Below, in pieces: positions 26,936 to 37,127 of a stretch of DNA of 64,000 bases. Origin of the DNA: Candidatus Nitrospira nitrosa (GTDB lineage: Bacteria > Nitrospirota > Nitrospiria > Nitrospirales > Nitrospiraceae). The position numbers were made by a program, and so were the translations under genes. The notes beneath the pieces were generated by a model. The model did no database searches. It had not been told where the DNA came from and saw nothing but the letters and a program-made list of their open reading frames with translations. How positions within the stretch are numbered: position 1 is the stretch's first letter; each line of letters begins with the position of its first letter. The DNA lies in the NCBI RefSeq assembly GCF_001458735.1, contig NZ_CZQA01000011.1:21483-85482 (forward strand). The letters run 5' to 3'.

Positions 26936-28231
26936 ATGAATAAACGGCAAGCACGCTCTATTGCAGTGGTCGGATTGGGTTATGTCGGCCTTCCGATCGC
27001 TGTGGCATTCGGGAAAATTGGCCCGGTTGTTGGGTTTGATGTTAACAAGAAGAAAATTGAGGAATTGCAGAAGGGAATTGATCGGACCGGCGAAGTGTCA
27101 AAAGAGGATCTTGGTCTCGCTCAGGTCCGGTATACTTCGGAGCCAGCTGATCTGAAATCCGCGAACTTCATTATTGTCGCTGTACCCACACCGATCAACG
27201 ATGCGTTGCAGCCGGATCTGACAGCGTTGCAGAAGGCCTCGGAGCTGATTGGGCGAAACTTGTCTTCGGGTGCCATCGTGGTCTACGAGTCAACGGTCTA
27301 TCCTGGGGCAACAGAGGAAATCTGTTTGCCTATTTTGGAAAAGGCTTCGGGTATGAAGGCTGGGGTTGATTTTAAATTGGGGTATTCGCCGGAGCGAATC
27401 AACCCAGGAGATAAAGAACATACGCTCGCCAAGATTATCAAGGTTGTATCAGCACAGGATCAAGACTCTCTGGACATCGTAGCTGATACCTATGCACTCG
27501 TTGTCACAGCAGGTATTCATCGAGCATCAGGCATCAAAGTAGCTGAAGCCGCCAAGGTCATTGAAAATACGCAGCGAGATTTGAATATTGCACTGATGAA
27601 TGAGTTGTCGTTGATCTTTCACCGGCTGGGGATCGATACCAGATCAGTTCTCGAGGCTGCAGGAACGAAGTGGAACTTTCTCAAGTTTTCCCCCGGCCTC
27701 GTTGGTGGGCATTGTATCGGTGTGGATCCATATTATTTGACCTCAAAAGCGGAATCAGTGGGCTATCATCCGGAAGTGATTCTTGCCGGCCGTCGTATCA
27801 ACAACGGGATGGGCAAGTTCGTGGCCGAGCAGACTATGAAATTGCTCAGTCAGTTATCGCGACCGGCTAATGAATTGCGAGTCGGAGTACTTGGTTTGAC
27901 ATTCAAGGAAAATGTGCCGGATCTTCGTAATAGCAAGGTGCCTGATATCATCCGTGAACTTCATGAATATGGCGTGCAGGTCCTGGTCCATGATCCCATC
28001 GCTGAAGAGGAAGAAGCGCTGGCAGAGTATGGCCTTCATTTGGTTGGGTGGGGTCAGCTGAAGGATCTTGATGGACTGATCGTTGCTGTCGCGCATAAGC
28101 GGTTTTCTGATATGAGCCTCCAAGACTTGTTGAGGCCGCTTCGGATCAAGAACCAGGGTGTTCTGATTGATGTCAAGAGCATCCTTGATCCAGTTCAGAT
28201 CCCTACTTCCCTAAAATATTGGCGATTGTAA
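26936..28231 (+). CDS. UDP-N-acetylhexosamine C6-dehydrogenase (TviB/WbpO-like)
   Basis: At 431 residues this has the two-domain UDP-sugar 6-dehydrogenase fold. Visible are the NAD motif VVGLGYVGLPIAVAFG, ESTVYPGATEE, the YSPERINPGD stretch, and catalytic C260 in VGGHCIGVDPYYL. PGD/HTLAKIIKV fits the TviB/WbpO/Vi-type group that oxidises UDP-GlcNAc or UDP-GalNAc to the uronic acid for surface polysaccharides. It is separated by about 200 bp from the secretin operon on the same strand. Confidence 0.9.
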   Translation: MNKRQARSIAVVGLGYVGLPIAVAFGKIGPVVGFDVNKKKIEELQKGIDRTGEVSKEDLGLAQVRYTSEPADLKSANFIIVAVPTPINDALQPDLTALQKASELIGRNLSSGAIVVYESTVYPGATEEICLPILEKASGMKAGVDFKLGYSPERINPGDKEHTLAKIIKVVSAQDQDSLDIVADTYALVVTAGIHRASGIKVAEAAKVIENTQRDLNIALMNELSLIFHRLGIDTRSVLEAAGTKWNFLKFSPGLVGGHCIGVDPYYLTSKAESVGYHPEVILAGRRINNGMGKFVAEQTMKLLSQLSRPANELRVGVLGLTFKENVPDLRNSKVPDIIRELHEYGVQVLVHDPIAEEEEALAEYGLHLVGWGQLKDLDGLIVAVAHKRFSDMSLQDLLRPLRIKNQGVLIDVKSILDPVQIPTSLKYWRL

Positions 28232-28345
28232 GTGCTAACCTGACTGGTCTGCGCTAAGGTAATTCTGTACGCACCCACGAAACTTCCTGCTCGCATCGAA
28301 TGCGAGGGGACAGTTCATCTCGTCTTCAACTTCTGGCCTTTTCCT

Positions 28346-28373
28346 TTGAGCCCATTTTGATCCGTAGTATAAG
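28346..28373 (+). promoter_or_regulatory. Probable promoter of the secretin operon
   Basis: TTGAGC at 28346-28351, 16 bp, TATAAG at 28368-28373, 66 bp upstream of the GTG at 28440. A reasonable sigma70 match placed just ahead of an eleven-gene operon. Confidence 0.5.
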
Positions 28374-28439
28374 AAAATGATGGAGGGGTGAGGGCACCCT
28401 TCGCTTCTACCTCATGGCATCCCGTATGAGAGAGGTATT

Positions 28440-30782
28440 GTGGCTTCTCATCGGAAAGCGTGTCGCTATCGTCACCTCGTAGGCAATGTACTGGGCGTCG
28501 GCGTCTTGTGGATCACGGGCTGTTCGTTCTTTGTCTCGCCGGACATCAAGCGTGGAGATCAACACCTCGCATCAGAGCGATGGGAGGAGGCGAGTCTTGC
28601 CTACAAGCAAGCATTAAAAGACGAGCCATTTAATGTTGCGCTTCAAGGCAAGTATGCGCTGGCTCGCGAGCGTGCCGCAGCGGGGCACGCGGAGCGCGGG
28701 CGTATACTTCTCAAGGAGAAACAGGTTGCACTCGCGTTGGAGGAATTCGAGCGTGCCCTTGCGATCGAACCATCGCGAGCCGAATATCAGGCTGGATTTC
28801 AGGACGCGACTCGCGTGAAAGAGTCTCGGTCTCAGTATCGTGAAGCTGAACGATTGGCACAACTTGGACGAACTGAGGAAGCATTGAATAGACTTTCACG
28901 CGCTGCGGAGCTCGACCCCACATACCAAGAGCCGTTAGAGAGCATCAGTCGTCTTACCGAAGAGCAACAAGCTCGTGCGAGGGCTGAGCGTTCGAGACAA
29001 CCCGTCACTCTGAAGTTCAAAAACGCCGGTATCAGGGAAGTCCTGGAGGGGGTGGCGAAGACGGGTGGATTCACCCTGGTTTTTGATAAGGATGTTCGGA
29101 ACGACCCGATATCCATCTCTATTCAGGAGACACCGTTTGAAGATGCCTTACAGCTGATTCTTAATAGTAACAGCCTCTTTTCAAGACAGGTCTCGCCGAC
29201 GGTCTTAGTCGTCAGTCCAGATACCAGGCAGAAACAAGAACAGTATCAGGATCTGATGATCAGAACATTCTATTTGTCCACGGCCAAGGCGAAGGATATG
29301 GTGCTGTTGCTCAAGAGCATGTTGGATTCAAAGCGGATGCATGCGAACGAACAGCTGAATGCCATCGTCATGCGTGATCAGCCAGAGAAATTGGAACTTG
29401 CCGAGAAGATTATTTTGGCCAACGACCGATCCGAACCAGAGGTGCTCTTTGAGTTGGAGGTGCTAGAGGTTAATCGGACAAAAGATCAGAAGTACGGCTT
29501 AAGTTACCCCAAACAAGCCGGGGCCGGGTTGGTGGCTGCTGGGTTTGCAGGACCATTGGCGGCTGAAGCCGTGCAGATGACGTATCGGCAACTGGCTGAC
29601 CTCGGTCCCAGTAACTATCTTTTTAAGTTACCGACCACGGTGTTGCTGGATTTCTTTAAACAGCAATCCGATGCCAAGACGCTCGCGTCACCGAAGGTCC
29701 GCGTCCTGAATAATAAAAAAGCCGAGATCAATATCGGCGATAAGCAACCAATTCTTCTTTCAACCACCAATGTATTGCCCGGACAAGCCACGACCGGAGC
29801 AGTTCCGACGACATCGACCGTCACATCAATAGAGTTTCGAGATACAGGCGTAAAACTGACTGTTGAACCGTCGATCCGACTTGGAAATGAACTGTCGCTC
29901 AAGATGAAAGTCGAGGTTATTCGAGTTGGAGAGAAGGAGATCCTCCAAGATGCTCCCCGTATTCAGCAATTTAAGTTTGGTAACCGTTCAGCAGAAACGA
30001 CGCTGAGTATGCGTGATGGGGAGACGATTGTTCTCGGTGGGCTCCTGCAAGAAGAGGACAAACGAACAAGGGTCACGATTCCATGGATCGGAGATTTGCC
30101 GCTGATTGGAAATATGTTGAGCTCATTTGAAACAAAACGTGTCACAACCGAAGTGATTCTCACCATTACTCCTCACATCGCGCAGCCGACCTTTCCTGTC
30201 GGGTCACACAATCAGGCCTTTTGGTCTGGTACGGAATTCAACTATGCGACCCGCCCGGTCTTTTCTCGCACGTTTCCAAGGCCATCGACGTTGACGGGAG
30301 GAGATGCTGGGAAACGTATTGTTCGGGCTGAGGTGATGAGTAAAGGGAATGGAGAGGTGAACGCGGGTCGATCGTTTGCCCAGTTAGCGAGCCCCGGTCC
30401 TCAGTTGGCTATCAAGCCGGAGGACTCGATCGTGCAATTTGGCAAGGAGGTCACACTTTCCCTCATTGACGGGCAAGTTCGTCCATCTGATGAAAACGTG
30501 TACAGGTTGGAATACGACGCCACTATTCTGGAATTTAAGCGATTGGACGATGCCGAGTTGAACAGAAGCAGTGACTCTCTTGGAGCGGGTGGGGAAAGTG
30601 CTGCAGGGACGATTATGTTCCGTTTGGCTCGTCCTGCGGGACGAGCGCCAGGGGCCGTGGGGGTCACCTTCCTCGCAAAGGCGGCAGGAGTCTCCCCGGT
30701 TCGTGTGGAACTGTTGGATTCCAGTAGTCCCGCGCAGGCATTACCTGGAGTCGTGGGGGCGGGTGTGGTGCGCGTCCGGTGA
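28440..30782 (+). CDS. Secretin with TPR and probable cohesin domain (GspD/MshL-like)
   Basis: A 780-residue lipoprotein-type secretin. A lipobox ITGCS follows the N-terminal hydrophobic segment. Residues about 35-175 form TPR repeats (RGDQHLASERWEEASLAYKQ...), then N0/STN (LKFKNAGIREVLEGVAK), N1, and the secretin core with SIEFRDTGVKL and VTIPWIGDLPLIGNMLSS. The last 120 residues read like a cohesin-type beta-sandwich (EYDATILEFKRLDDAEL ... RPAGRAPGAVGVTFLAK). It should form the outer-membrane pore. Starts at GTG 28440 with AGAGAGG; overlaps the next gene by 4 bp. Confidence 0.88.
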   Translation: MASHRKACRYRHLVGNVLGVGVLWITGCSFFVSPDIKRGDQHLASERWEEASLAYKQALKDEPFNVALQGKYALARERAAAGHAERGRILLKEKQVALALEEFERALAIEPSRAEYQAGFQDATRVKESRSQYREAERLAQLGRTEEALNRLSRAAELDPTYQEPLESISRLTEEQQARARAERSRQPVTLKFKNAGIREVLEGVAKTGGFTLVFDKDVRNDPISISIQETPFEDALQLILNSNSLFSRQVSPTVLVVSPDTRQKQEQYQDLMIRTFYLSTAKAKDMVLLLKSMLDSKRMHANEQLNAIVMRDQPEKLELAEKIILANDRSEPEVLFELEVLEVNRTKDQKYGLSYPKQAGAGLVAAGFAGPLAAEAVQMTYRQLADLGPSNYLFKLPTTVLLDFFKQQSDAKTLASPKVRVLNNKKAEINIGDKQPILLSTTNVLPGQATTGAVPTTSTVTSIEFRDTGVKLTVEPSIRLGNELSLKMKVEVIRVGEKEILQDAPRIQQFKFGNRSAETTLSMRDGETIVLGGLLQEEDKRTRVTIPWIGDLPLIGNMLSSFETKRVTTEVILTITPHIAQPTFPVGSHNQAFWSGTEFNYATRPVFSRTFPRPSTLTGGDAGKRIVRAEVMSKGNGEVNAGRSFAQLASPGPQLAIKPEDSIVQFGKEVTLSLIDGQVRPSDENVYRLEYDATILEFKRLDDAELNRSSDSLGAGGESAAGTIMFRLARPAGRAPGAVGVTFLAKAAGVSPVRVELLDSSSPAQALPGVVGAGVVRVR

Positions 30783-31285
30783 AAGGGGATGGGTTCACCC
30801 TGGTTGAGATCCTCGTTGCCATGACGATTCTTGCCATTCTGGCGTCAGTGGCGATGCCACTGAGTAAGGTCTCGACGAAACGGACACAGGAAATTGAATT
30901 GCGTCAACAGCTTCGAACAATTCGAAGCGCCATTGACTCATTTAAATTGGAATGGAACCGTGACGGGGACGTGTTACTGGGACCTGCCTGTGTGAAAAAT
31001 AGGTTGGTATGTAAGGAAGTTTCTGGCCCGTACGGTTATCCCAAGACCGTTGAGACGTTGTTGGGAGTCAAACTGACCGGGGAAGAGGCCACCGTTAGGG
31101 GTACGACGATGAGACGCTACCTACGGAGCATGCCGATTGATCCACTGACTGGGAAGGCGGATTGGCTACTGCGGTGTTACAAGGATCAGCCCAAGCCAAT
31201 CAGTTGGTGTGGTGAAGACGTCTATGATGTCATGACGCAAAGTGAGGCGGTCGCAATTGATGGCTCCAAATATCAGGATTGGTAG
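30779..31285 (+). CDS. Type IV pilin-like/GspG-like prepilin
   Basis: A 168-residue protein starting at GTG 30779 (overlapping the secretin stop). It has a very short leader and the prepilin-peptidase motif [20 protein letters not shown]: cleavage after Gly, Phe at +1 and Glu at +5. The mature protein has the usual hydrophobic N-terminal helix and a globular domain with C-terminal disulfide candidates ([15 protein letters not shown]). It is an inner-membrane building block of the pseudopilus. The operon context and Glu +5 support a major-type subunit. Confidence 0.88.
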   Translation: MKGDGFTLVEILVAMTILAILASVAMPLSKVSTKRTQEIELRQQLRTIRSAIDSFKLEWNRDGDVLLGPACVKNRLVCKEVSGPYGYPKTVETLLGVKLTGEEATVRGTTMRRYLRSMPIDPLTGKADWLLRCYKDQPKPISWCGEDVYDVMTQSEAVAIDGSKYQDW

Positions 31286-31661
31286 AGCAGGCAGATGGAA
31301 TGCAAAAGGATTCACGCTGGTCGAACTCATGATTGTCGTGTCCATCATCGGCATTCTCGCTACCATCGCGGCTCCGTCCTATCAGTCCTCGTTGGTCAAG
31401 GCGAGGGAAACGGTCTTGCGACAGGATCTATTCACGATGCGTGACCTGTTGGACCATCACCGTGCGGACCAGGGAAAGTATCCGCCATCATTGGAGGGCT
31501 TGGTGGCGACGGGGTATTTGCGGGCTCTTCCCAAAGATCCGTTCACGAATTCTTCGAGTTCTTGGCAGGAGATGAGCGATCCGGCCGAGGGTGGTATTTT
31601 TGATGTGTATTCAGGGTCGGATCTCGTTGGGACCAACGGGGTTCCCTATAACAAGTGGTAA
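31260..31661 (+). CDS. GspG-like prepilin
   Basis: About 133 residues from ATG 31260; the preceding pilin ends at 31285, so they overlap. Motif [20 protein letters not shown] gives the cleavage Gly, Phe +1 and Glu +5, followed by [14 protein letters not shown] and a C-terminal [13 protein letters not shown] loop, typical of the GspG family of major pseudopilins. GTG 31242 is an alternative start. Cleaved by a prepilin peptidase not present in this window. Confidence 0.88.
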   Translation: MAPNIRIGRAGRWNAKGFTLVELMIVVSIIGILATIAAPSYQSSLVKARETVLRQDLFTMRDLLDHHRADQGKYPPSLEGLVATGYLRALPKDPFTNSSSSWQEMSDPAEGGIFDVYSGSDLVGTNGVPYNKW

Positions 31662-31668
31662 CTCAGGT

Positions 31669-32493
31669 ATGAACTTCAACTGTCGTCCATTGTGCTGCCA
31701 ATGCAAGGCGTTCCGATGGAACCAGGTATGGAGAAACTTGGGCATTGGGCTGATTCTACTTAATCTTGTAGCCTGTCGTTCTCTTGGTGCTCCAGGGCTG
31801 TCGGATCTTCAGCTCACGGTCGATGTGCTCAACGTATCGTTGAAAGATGCGCAGCAGGCAATGGCAGAATTGCGTGCAGAAGTCGAGGTGCGGAACCAGG
31901 AGTTGGCTGAGACGCAGGTGATGCGCGCGCAGCTCGAAGGGCGGGTTCGAGAAGCGGAGAGCCGGTTGAGCGAGGCTCGCCATGTGATTGCTTTGCAACG
32001 GGAAGAGCTAGCCGAATCCAGGGCTGATCGGGAGCGAATTGCCCGGACGAGAGCAGCACTTCAGAGTCAGCTCAAACAGCTGCGAAAACAACTATCAAGA
32101 ATCGAGAAGCAGGCATCTGGAAGTATTTCTCCAGCCATCATGGATTTTCAGGAAGAGAGGCTGCTGAGGCCAGTGCCGGCAGGTATGAAAGAGGCTGTAA
32201 CGTTTGGTGATTCGCTAGAAGATCGTCGAGCCTTTCCGCCATCGGATGAGGTGATGTCTGGGGTAATGTCGGTTGATCGAGGGGAGGGACTGGCTCAATC
32301 GTCGATACTCGTCACACCATCACGAGTCATGATCAAATCTGGAGATACGCTGTGGAGTCTTGCCCAACGATATCGTACCTCTGTGCATCAGCTCATGGCC
32401 GTCAACGCGCTCTCCACAGATTATATTCAAGCGGGGCAGAGTCTCTGGTTGACGGAGTCGGTGGTAGACGGATCAGAACTCAAACAACGGTAG
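31669..32493 (+). CDS. LysM lipoprotein with coiled coil
   Basis: About 274 residues from ATG 31669 (the frame runs on upstream to 31591 but would overlap the pilin gene). A hydrophobic segment with lipobox LVACR precedes a long coiled coil (about residues 45-140, rich in E/R/A heptads), a linker, and a C-terminal LysM domain (MIKSGDTLWSLAQRYRTSVHQLMAVN). LysM binds peptidoglycan, so this probably anchors the secretion machine to the cell wall or spaces the secretin. The ribosome site is weak, so coupled translation is likely. Confidence 0.82.
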   Translation: MNFNCRPLCCQCKAFRWNQVWRNLGIGLILLNLVACRSLGAPGLSDLQLTVDVLNVSLKDAQQAMAELRAEVEVRNQELAETQVMRAQLEGRVREAESRLSEARHVIALQREELAESRADRERIARTRAALQSQLKQLRKQLSRIEKQASGSISPAIMDFQEERLLRPVPAGMKEAVTFGDSLEDRRAFPPSDEVMSGVMSVDRGEGLAQSSILVTPSRVMIKSGDTLWSLAQRYRTSVHQLMAVNALSTDYIQAGQSLWLTESVVDGSELKQR

Positions 32494-32514
32494 TCATGTC
32501 GAAGGGCCTGAGCT

Positions 32515-33729
32515 ATGGCTGTATTTGCATACAGAGTTGCACGATCTGACGGATCCATGATCCAAGGCTCTTTGGAAGGAGAAGGGGAAGCGGCCGTTCG
32601 CGCGAAACTCGAATCGCAAGGACTGCTGGTTTTTTCCCTCAACCGACGTGGTGCGCACTCAATGCCAAGCCCACGATCTTGGTCATTCGGTGGGCTTCCT
32701 CTCGGGCAGTTCATGATTTTTAATCAGGAATTATTGGCGCTTATCAAGTCTGGGTTGCCGATCTTACGAGTCTGGGACTTGCTGATTGATCGCGCAGGGC
32801 ATCCAGGGTTTCGGCAAGTGTTACGCGACGTAAAAGAAGACATCCGAAGTGGTGCCTCCGCATCGGAGGCGTTGGCAAAACATACCGCCTATTTTCCGGA
32901 TCTGTATGTGGCGACCATCAAGGCTGGTGAGCAGTCGGGCAATCTTTCAGAGGTGCTGCAGCGGTATGTTGTGTATCTGAAGCTGATGATCGGGCTTCGT
33001 CAAAAAATGACGAAGGCGATTTCTTATCCGATTTTCCTTGTTGTAATCGGCGTGGCCGTGATCGGTTTCTTGGTGGCCTATGTCATGCCCACGTTTGTGT
33101 CTGTGTATGGAGAAACGGGGAAGACCTTACCATGGGCGACACAGCTGTTGTTGCAGCTGGTTGCACATGCAGAGGCATGGGGCTTGGCTGCGACGATCAT
33201 CCTGGTTGGGTTAATACTCGGTATTCGTACCTATTATGCCACTTCCGCCGGGCAGCTGATGATTGACCGTTTCATACTGCATCTTCCACTGGTGGGAACA
33301 ATAGCGGTTAAACATAACACCGTGCAGTTCACGAGAACATTGGGGACTATTCTTGCCGGAGGAACCCCACTTGTGGATGCCTTGCAGGGGGCACGGGCAG
33401 CTGTCTCAAATCGTTTTGTCTCCTCTCGTCTGGCTGGAGCCGTTGAGGAGATTCGGGAAGGAACAACCTTAGCAGATGCCTTGGAGCGCTGTCAGGTGCT
33501 GCCCAAGCTGGTGATTGAGATGCTGTCGGTCGGTGAGGAGACGGGGTCGCTCGAAGCGATGCTGAAGGATGTGGCGGAATTTTACGAAGCGGATATGGAT
33601 ACGCAACTCAGCCAGCTTACAACCTGGATGGAGCCAGCGTTGTTGCTTGTGATGGGAGTTCTGGTGGGCGGGATTGTGATCGTGATGTACCTTCCCGTTT
33701 TTCAAATGGCTGGAACAGTGGGCGGGTAG
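32515..33729 (+). CDS. Type II secretion/T4P inner-membrane platform protein (GspF/PilC-like)
   Basis: The 404-residue protein has the two GspF domains and three membrane segments: cytoplasmic start (AYRVARSDGSMIQGSLEGEG), TM at about 165-190 (PIFLVVIGVAVIGFLVAYVMP), a second segment near 215-235, and a last one at 380-400 (ALLLVMGVLVGGIVIVMYLP). It also has the family motif VGEETGSLEAML. It anchors the ATPase and pulls or pushes pilin subunits. Confidence 0.9.
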   Translation: MAVFAYRVARSDGSMIQGSLEGEGEAAVRAKLESQGLLVFSLNRRGAHSMPSPRSWSFGGLPLGQFMIFNQELLALIKSGLPILRVWDLLIDRAGHPGFRQVLRDVKEDIRSGASASEALAKHTAYFPDLYVATIKAGEQSGNLSEVLQRYVVYLKLMIGLRQKMTKAISYPIFLVVIGVAVIGFLVAYVMPTFVSVYGETGKTLPWATQLLLQLVAHAEAWGLAATIILVGLILGIRTYYATSAGQLMIDRFILHLPLVGTIAVKHNTVQFTRTLGTILAGGTPLVDALQGARAAVSNRFVSSRLAGAVEEIREGTTLADALERCQVLPKLVIEMLSVGEETGSLEAMLKDVAEFYEADMDTQLSQLTTWMEPALLLVMGVLVGGIVIVMYLPVFQMAGTVGG

Positions 33730-33765
33730 ACTGCGAGGAATCTATGAGGCTTTGGGAGTCTGTAT

Positions 33766-35493
33766 ATGTTGCGTAGCCTAGCGCGGCCCAGCTTGGCGGA
33801 GGTCTTGGTCAGTCAGGGTGTGCTGACAAGGCATAAGGTGGACGAGGTGTTCCGTCGTGTGAAGGGAGTGCCGGCTGCTTTAGGGAAGGCCTTGACCGAT
33901 GAGGGACTTCTGTCGGAAGACCAGCTCGCTCAGGCGTTGGCCAGTCAATACGGGCTGACGTACGATCCATTGACGAACTTTCGGATCAATCCTCAGTACT
34001 ATGAGTCTATCTCGATTAAATGGATGCAGCGCGCTCCTTTTGTGCCTCTGAACGAGCAGGCCGGGGTGTTGACGATTGCCGTTGCGGAACCCCACAACCT
34101 GCTGGGCCTGGACGAATTGGAACTGTTGGTTGGAAAACCGTTGGAGCTTGTTGTCAGTCCCAGAAGCGCCATCATGGCGGCACTGGAACGCAGTGAAGGG
34201 TCGAGCCAAGTACTCCGCGAGTTTGAAGCAGAATATCGATCAGTCTTGGTCAAAGAAGATGAGCGAGGGGAAGAGATACTTGCGCTGGATCATGCCGGAG
34301 AAGACCAGAGCCCGACGGTCAAACTGCTGGACTCAATCTTACTGAACGCCATGCAACGCCGAGCGAGCGATATCCACATCGAGGCGGCGGATCGTACGAC
34401 CAACGTCAAATTGCGTGTCGATGGGATTCTTGTTCCAGCCATGGAGCCGTTGGACATTCGATTACACGCTCCCCTAGTGTCCCGCCTCAAAGTCATGTCT
34501 GAGCTCGACATTGCAGAGCGTCGCGTTCCTCAAGATGGAAGTTTCCGCATGAGACTGGATCGAAAAACGGTAGATTTCCGTGTGTCCATCTTGCCGAGCG
34601 TCTTTGGGGAGTCCGTGGTGATCAGAATCTTGGATCGAGATTCCATTGCGACCGGAGTCTCAGACTTGAAGCTTGAGCGTCTTGGTTTTAATCCGGAAGA
34701 TCTGAAACGATTTCGAAAATCGATCACACGCCCGCATGGCATGGTGTTGGTGACCGGGCCGACCGGAAGTGGGAAGACGACGACATTGTACGCCGCCATC
34801 TCGGAAATGAACACGCTGGAAGACAAGCTGATCACGATCGAAGATCCAGTCGAATACCAGTTGTCGGGCGTGGTGCAGATTCCGGTGAATGAAAAGAAGG
34901 GGCTCACCTTTGCCCGAGGTCTTCGGTCTATTCTCCGTCATGATCCGGATAAGATTATGGTTGGCGAAATTCGTGATGCTGAGACCGCACAGATCGCTAT
35001 TCAGTCTGCGCTAACAGGACATCTGGTCCTTACGACGGTTCATGCCAACAACGTCTTTGATGTCATTGGACGGTTCGCCTCGATGGGGATTGACGCCTAT
35101 AATTTTCTGGCTGCGCTCAATTGCGTGTTGGCTCAACGACTGGTTCGAATCCTGTGCCCATCCTGTCGGACCCCGGGAAAAGCACCACAGGCTCTGATTG
35201 AAGAATCAGGGTTGGGCTATGAGCAGTACAAGGATACGTTATTTTACGAGGGGCCAGGCTGTCCGCAATGTCATGGAACTGGATATCGAGGGAGAAAGTG
35301 CATTACGGAATTTCTGGATTTGACAGATGAGATTAAGGAGATGATTCATGCGGAACGACCACTCTCCGAGATCAGGTATCGAGCCGTAACCGGTGGAATG
35401 ATTACGCTTCGGCAGTCGGCTCTCAACAAGGTGTTGAACGGCGAGACATCACTTCGTGAGATCAATCGTGTCACGTTCAGCGAGGAAGGGTAG
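33766..35493 (+). CDS. Type II secretion/T4P assembly ATPase (GspE/PilB-like)
   Basis: A 575-residue assembly ATPase. An N-terminal MshE-type domain (1-150) is followed by the ATPase core with Walker A GPTGSGKTTT at about 331-339, Asp box EDPVEYQ, HAN motif, and a Walker B DKIMVGEIRDAETA. A tetracysteine zinc cluster CPSC ... CPQC lies at about 463-503, typical of GspE and PilB. It powers pseudopilus assembly on the cytoplasmic side. Start ATG 33766, 36 bp after the F-protein gene. Confidence 0.95.
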   Translation: MLRSLARPSLAEVLVSQGVLTRHKVDEVFRRVKGVPAALGKALTDEGLLSEDQLAQALASQYGLTYDPLTNFRINPQYYESISIKWMQRAPFVPLNEQAGVLTIAVAEPHNLLGLDELELLVGKPLELVVSPRSAIMAALERSEGSSQVLREFEAEYRSVLVKEDERGEEILALDHAGEDQSPTVKLLDSILLNAMQRRASDIHIEAADRTTNVKLRVDGILVPAMEPLDIRLHAPLVSRLKVMSELDIAERRVPQDGSFRMRLDRKTVDFRVSILPSVFGESVVIRILDRDSIATGVSDLKLERLGFNPEDLKRFRKSITRPHGMVLVTGPTGSGKTTTLYAAISEMNTLEDKLITIEDPVEYQLSGVVQIPVNEKKGLTFARGLRSILRHDPDKIMVGEIRDAETAQIAIQSALTGHLVLTTVHANNVFDVIGRFASMGIDAYNFLAALNCVLAQRLVRILCPSCRTPGKAPQALIEESGLGYEQYKDTLFYEGPGCPQCHGTGYRGRKCITEFLDLTDEIKEMIHAERPLSEIRYRAVTGGMITLRQSALNKVLNGETSLREINRVTFSEEG

Positions 35494-35497
35494 CGAG

Positions 35498-36493
35498 ATG
35501 TGGGATTGGGCCAGGCGTCGCCCACAACGGTGTTTGAAATTCGGCACTGACTGCCTCGGATGGGCGGAGTGTGAGCGAAGCTGGTATGGGCGTCTTCGCC
35601 AGAGATACGGCATGTCTCCCCTCGAAGTAGGCGCGATGAGGTCTTCACCCACAGTTGACAATGTGTCACAGCCATCGACCTTGGCTTCACAGGTTTGTGC
35701 ATTAGCCGGTGTAGACGGGAAGCGTTCTTTCATGAGAGGAGCCTTTTTCTCAGAACTTCCTCGGCGCATTGCGGTCTTGCTTCCTGACACAGCGGTGCGA
35801 ACAGCGGTTTTATACCTCGATGAGATTCCGATCAGACGTGAAGAGCGCGATGCGTTGATTCGGTGGCGATTGGGACAAGAGCAGATCTTCCCGCTGAATA
35901 GCGCGAAGATTGTGTCGCAGGTTTTTGGGGGTCATGGAGAAGGTCTGGAGCGTAGGTACACGGTCCTGGCGGTGGCCGTTCAAGAGTCGATTCTCAGTCA
36001 ATACGAATCACTCTGTGAATCTGTTGGCTTAATTCCTTCCGAGGTGGGAATCACGAGCTTGCGGCTGTTTGACCTCTGGAAGAGAATGTCACGGACGGCG
36101 GGTTGGTTACGCCACGATGTCTTGTGGATCACGCTAGCCGACCGATCGCTGACGATCATGGTCTTTCAACGGGGGCAGATCGTGTTCTACCGTTGCAAGC
36201 TATTGGGGGGGGACGCTTTAGAGGTTCTGGCTACAGCCGATTTACAGAATAGAATTCTTGATGAGTGTCGTGCTTCCCTTGAGGTTTGTCAACAGCAGCA
36301 TCCCTCCGTCGAGATACATGACGCGGTGATCTGTGGCGATGGGGAGATGGCCTCGTTGCAGGCGGAGCTTCAGGGGCAACTTCAGCTTGCTGTGCAACAA
36401 TTCGGTTGGAAATCAGTCGAAAAGCTTGGATGGGGAGCGAAGGGGAGCCAGCAAGGCATGGCCGCACTAGCCGCAATAGCAGGGGTTTCATAG
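35498..36493 (+). CDS. PilM-like/GspL cytoplasmic-domain protein
   Basis: About 331 residues from ATG 35498 (site GGAAGGG); the open frame also runs in from 35456, overlapping the ATPase gene end, which is probably not used. The motif AVLYLDEIPIRREERDALIR-like region and alternating alpha/beta pattern fit a PilM/GspL actin-like fold. It should be a cytoplasmic ring component binding the PilN-like protein encoded next. The divergent sequence means the family call rests partly on operon position. Confidence 0.75.
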   Translation: MWDWARRRPQRCLKFGTDCLGWAECERSWYGRLRQRYGMSPLEVGAMRSSPTVDNVSQPSTLASQVCALAGVDGKRSFMRGAFFSELPRRIAVLLPDTAVRTAVLYLDEIPIRREERDALIRWRLGQEQIFPLNSAKIVSQVFGGHGEGLERRYTVLAVAVQESILSQYESLCESVGLIPSEVGITSLRLFDLWKRMSRTAGWLRHDVLWITLADRSLTIMVFQRGQIVFYRCKLLGGDALEVLATADLQNRILDECRASLEVCQQQHPSVEIHDAVICGDGEMASLQAELQGQLQLAVQQFGWKSVEKLGWGAKGSQQGMAALAAIAGVS

Positions 36494-36494
36494 C

Positions 36495-37124
36495 ATGGCA
36501 GCGAATAGTGCGTGGAGCAAATGGCCCGTTGAATTCCTTGCTCAGATTCAATCAGGGAATCGTACCGGTCGGCAGTTCCAGATCAACTTATCCAGCCGGT
36601 ATCGGGCGGGGATGACAACGTATCGGACATGGTTGATCAGCGCATGTATTGGACTGTTTTTGAGTATCGTCTGGAGCCTCTGGCAAGGAGTCTTGCTCTA
36701 TGAGCAAAGTCAGATCATCGAGGCTGAACTGGAGCGAGTTCGCCAACTCGATCAGACGGTGATGGCTGAAGCCAGGAGGGAGGGGATTGATCTGTCCGAA
36801 GGTGCGTTGAAACGATTGTCCTCCGAAGTTGACCTGGCGAATCAGCTGCTTGAAAAGCGGACATTCTCTTGGACCACGTTTTTAGGGGAATTGGAGCAAA
36901 CAATCCCTCCACGTCTTGCGCTCACGAGCATTCGCCTTGATCAGGCCGGCAAGACTGTTCAACTCACCGGAATGGCAACGGACTTAGAAGAGATCACGGC
37001 GTTTACGGTTGGGTTGCAAAATCATGCCACATTCAAGGATCCAGTCTTGGCTCAGCATCGAGTGGGATCTGGCGGGCTGGTTGAATTTGACGTGACCGTG
37101 CGGTATCGACAAACCGGAGCATGA
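36495..37124 (+). CDS. PilN-like inner-membrane protein
   Basis: A 209-residue bitopic membrane protein: cytoplasmic N-terminus with INLSSRYRAG (the PilN N-terminal motif that contacts PilM), one TM segment at about 45-65, then a coiled coil and a small alpha/beta periplasmic domain (LALTSIRLDQAGKTVQLTGM). This is the layout of PilN. It starts one base after the PilM-like stop and is translated in the same operon. Confidence 0.82.
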   Translation: MAANSAWSKWPVEFLAQIQSGNRTGRQFQINLSSRYRAGMTTYRTWLISACIGLFLSIVWSLWQGVLLYEQSQIIEAELERVRQLDQTVMAEARREGIDLSEGALKRLSSEVDLANQLLEKRTFSWTTFLGELEQTIPPRLALTSIRLDQAGKTVQLTGMATDLEEITAFTVGLQNHATFKDPVLAQHRVGSGGLVEFDVTVRYRQTGA

Positions 37125-37127
37125 CGG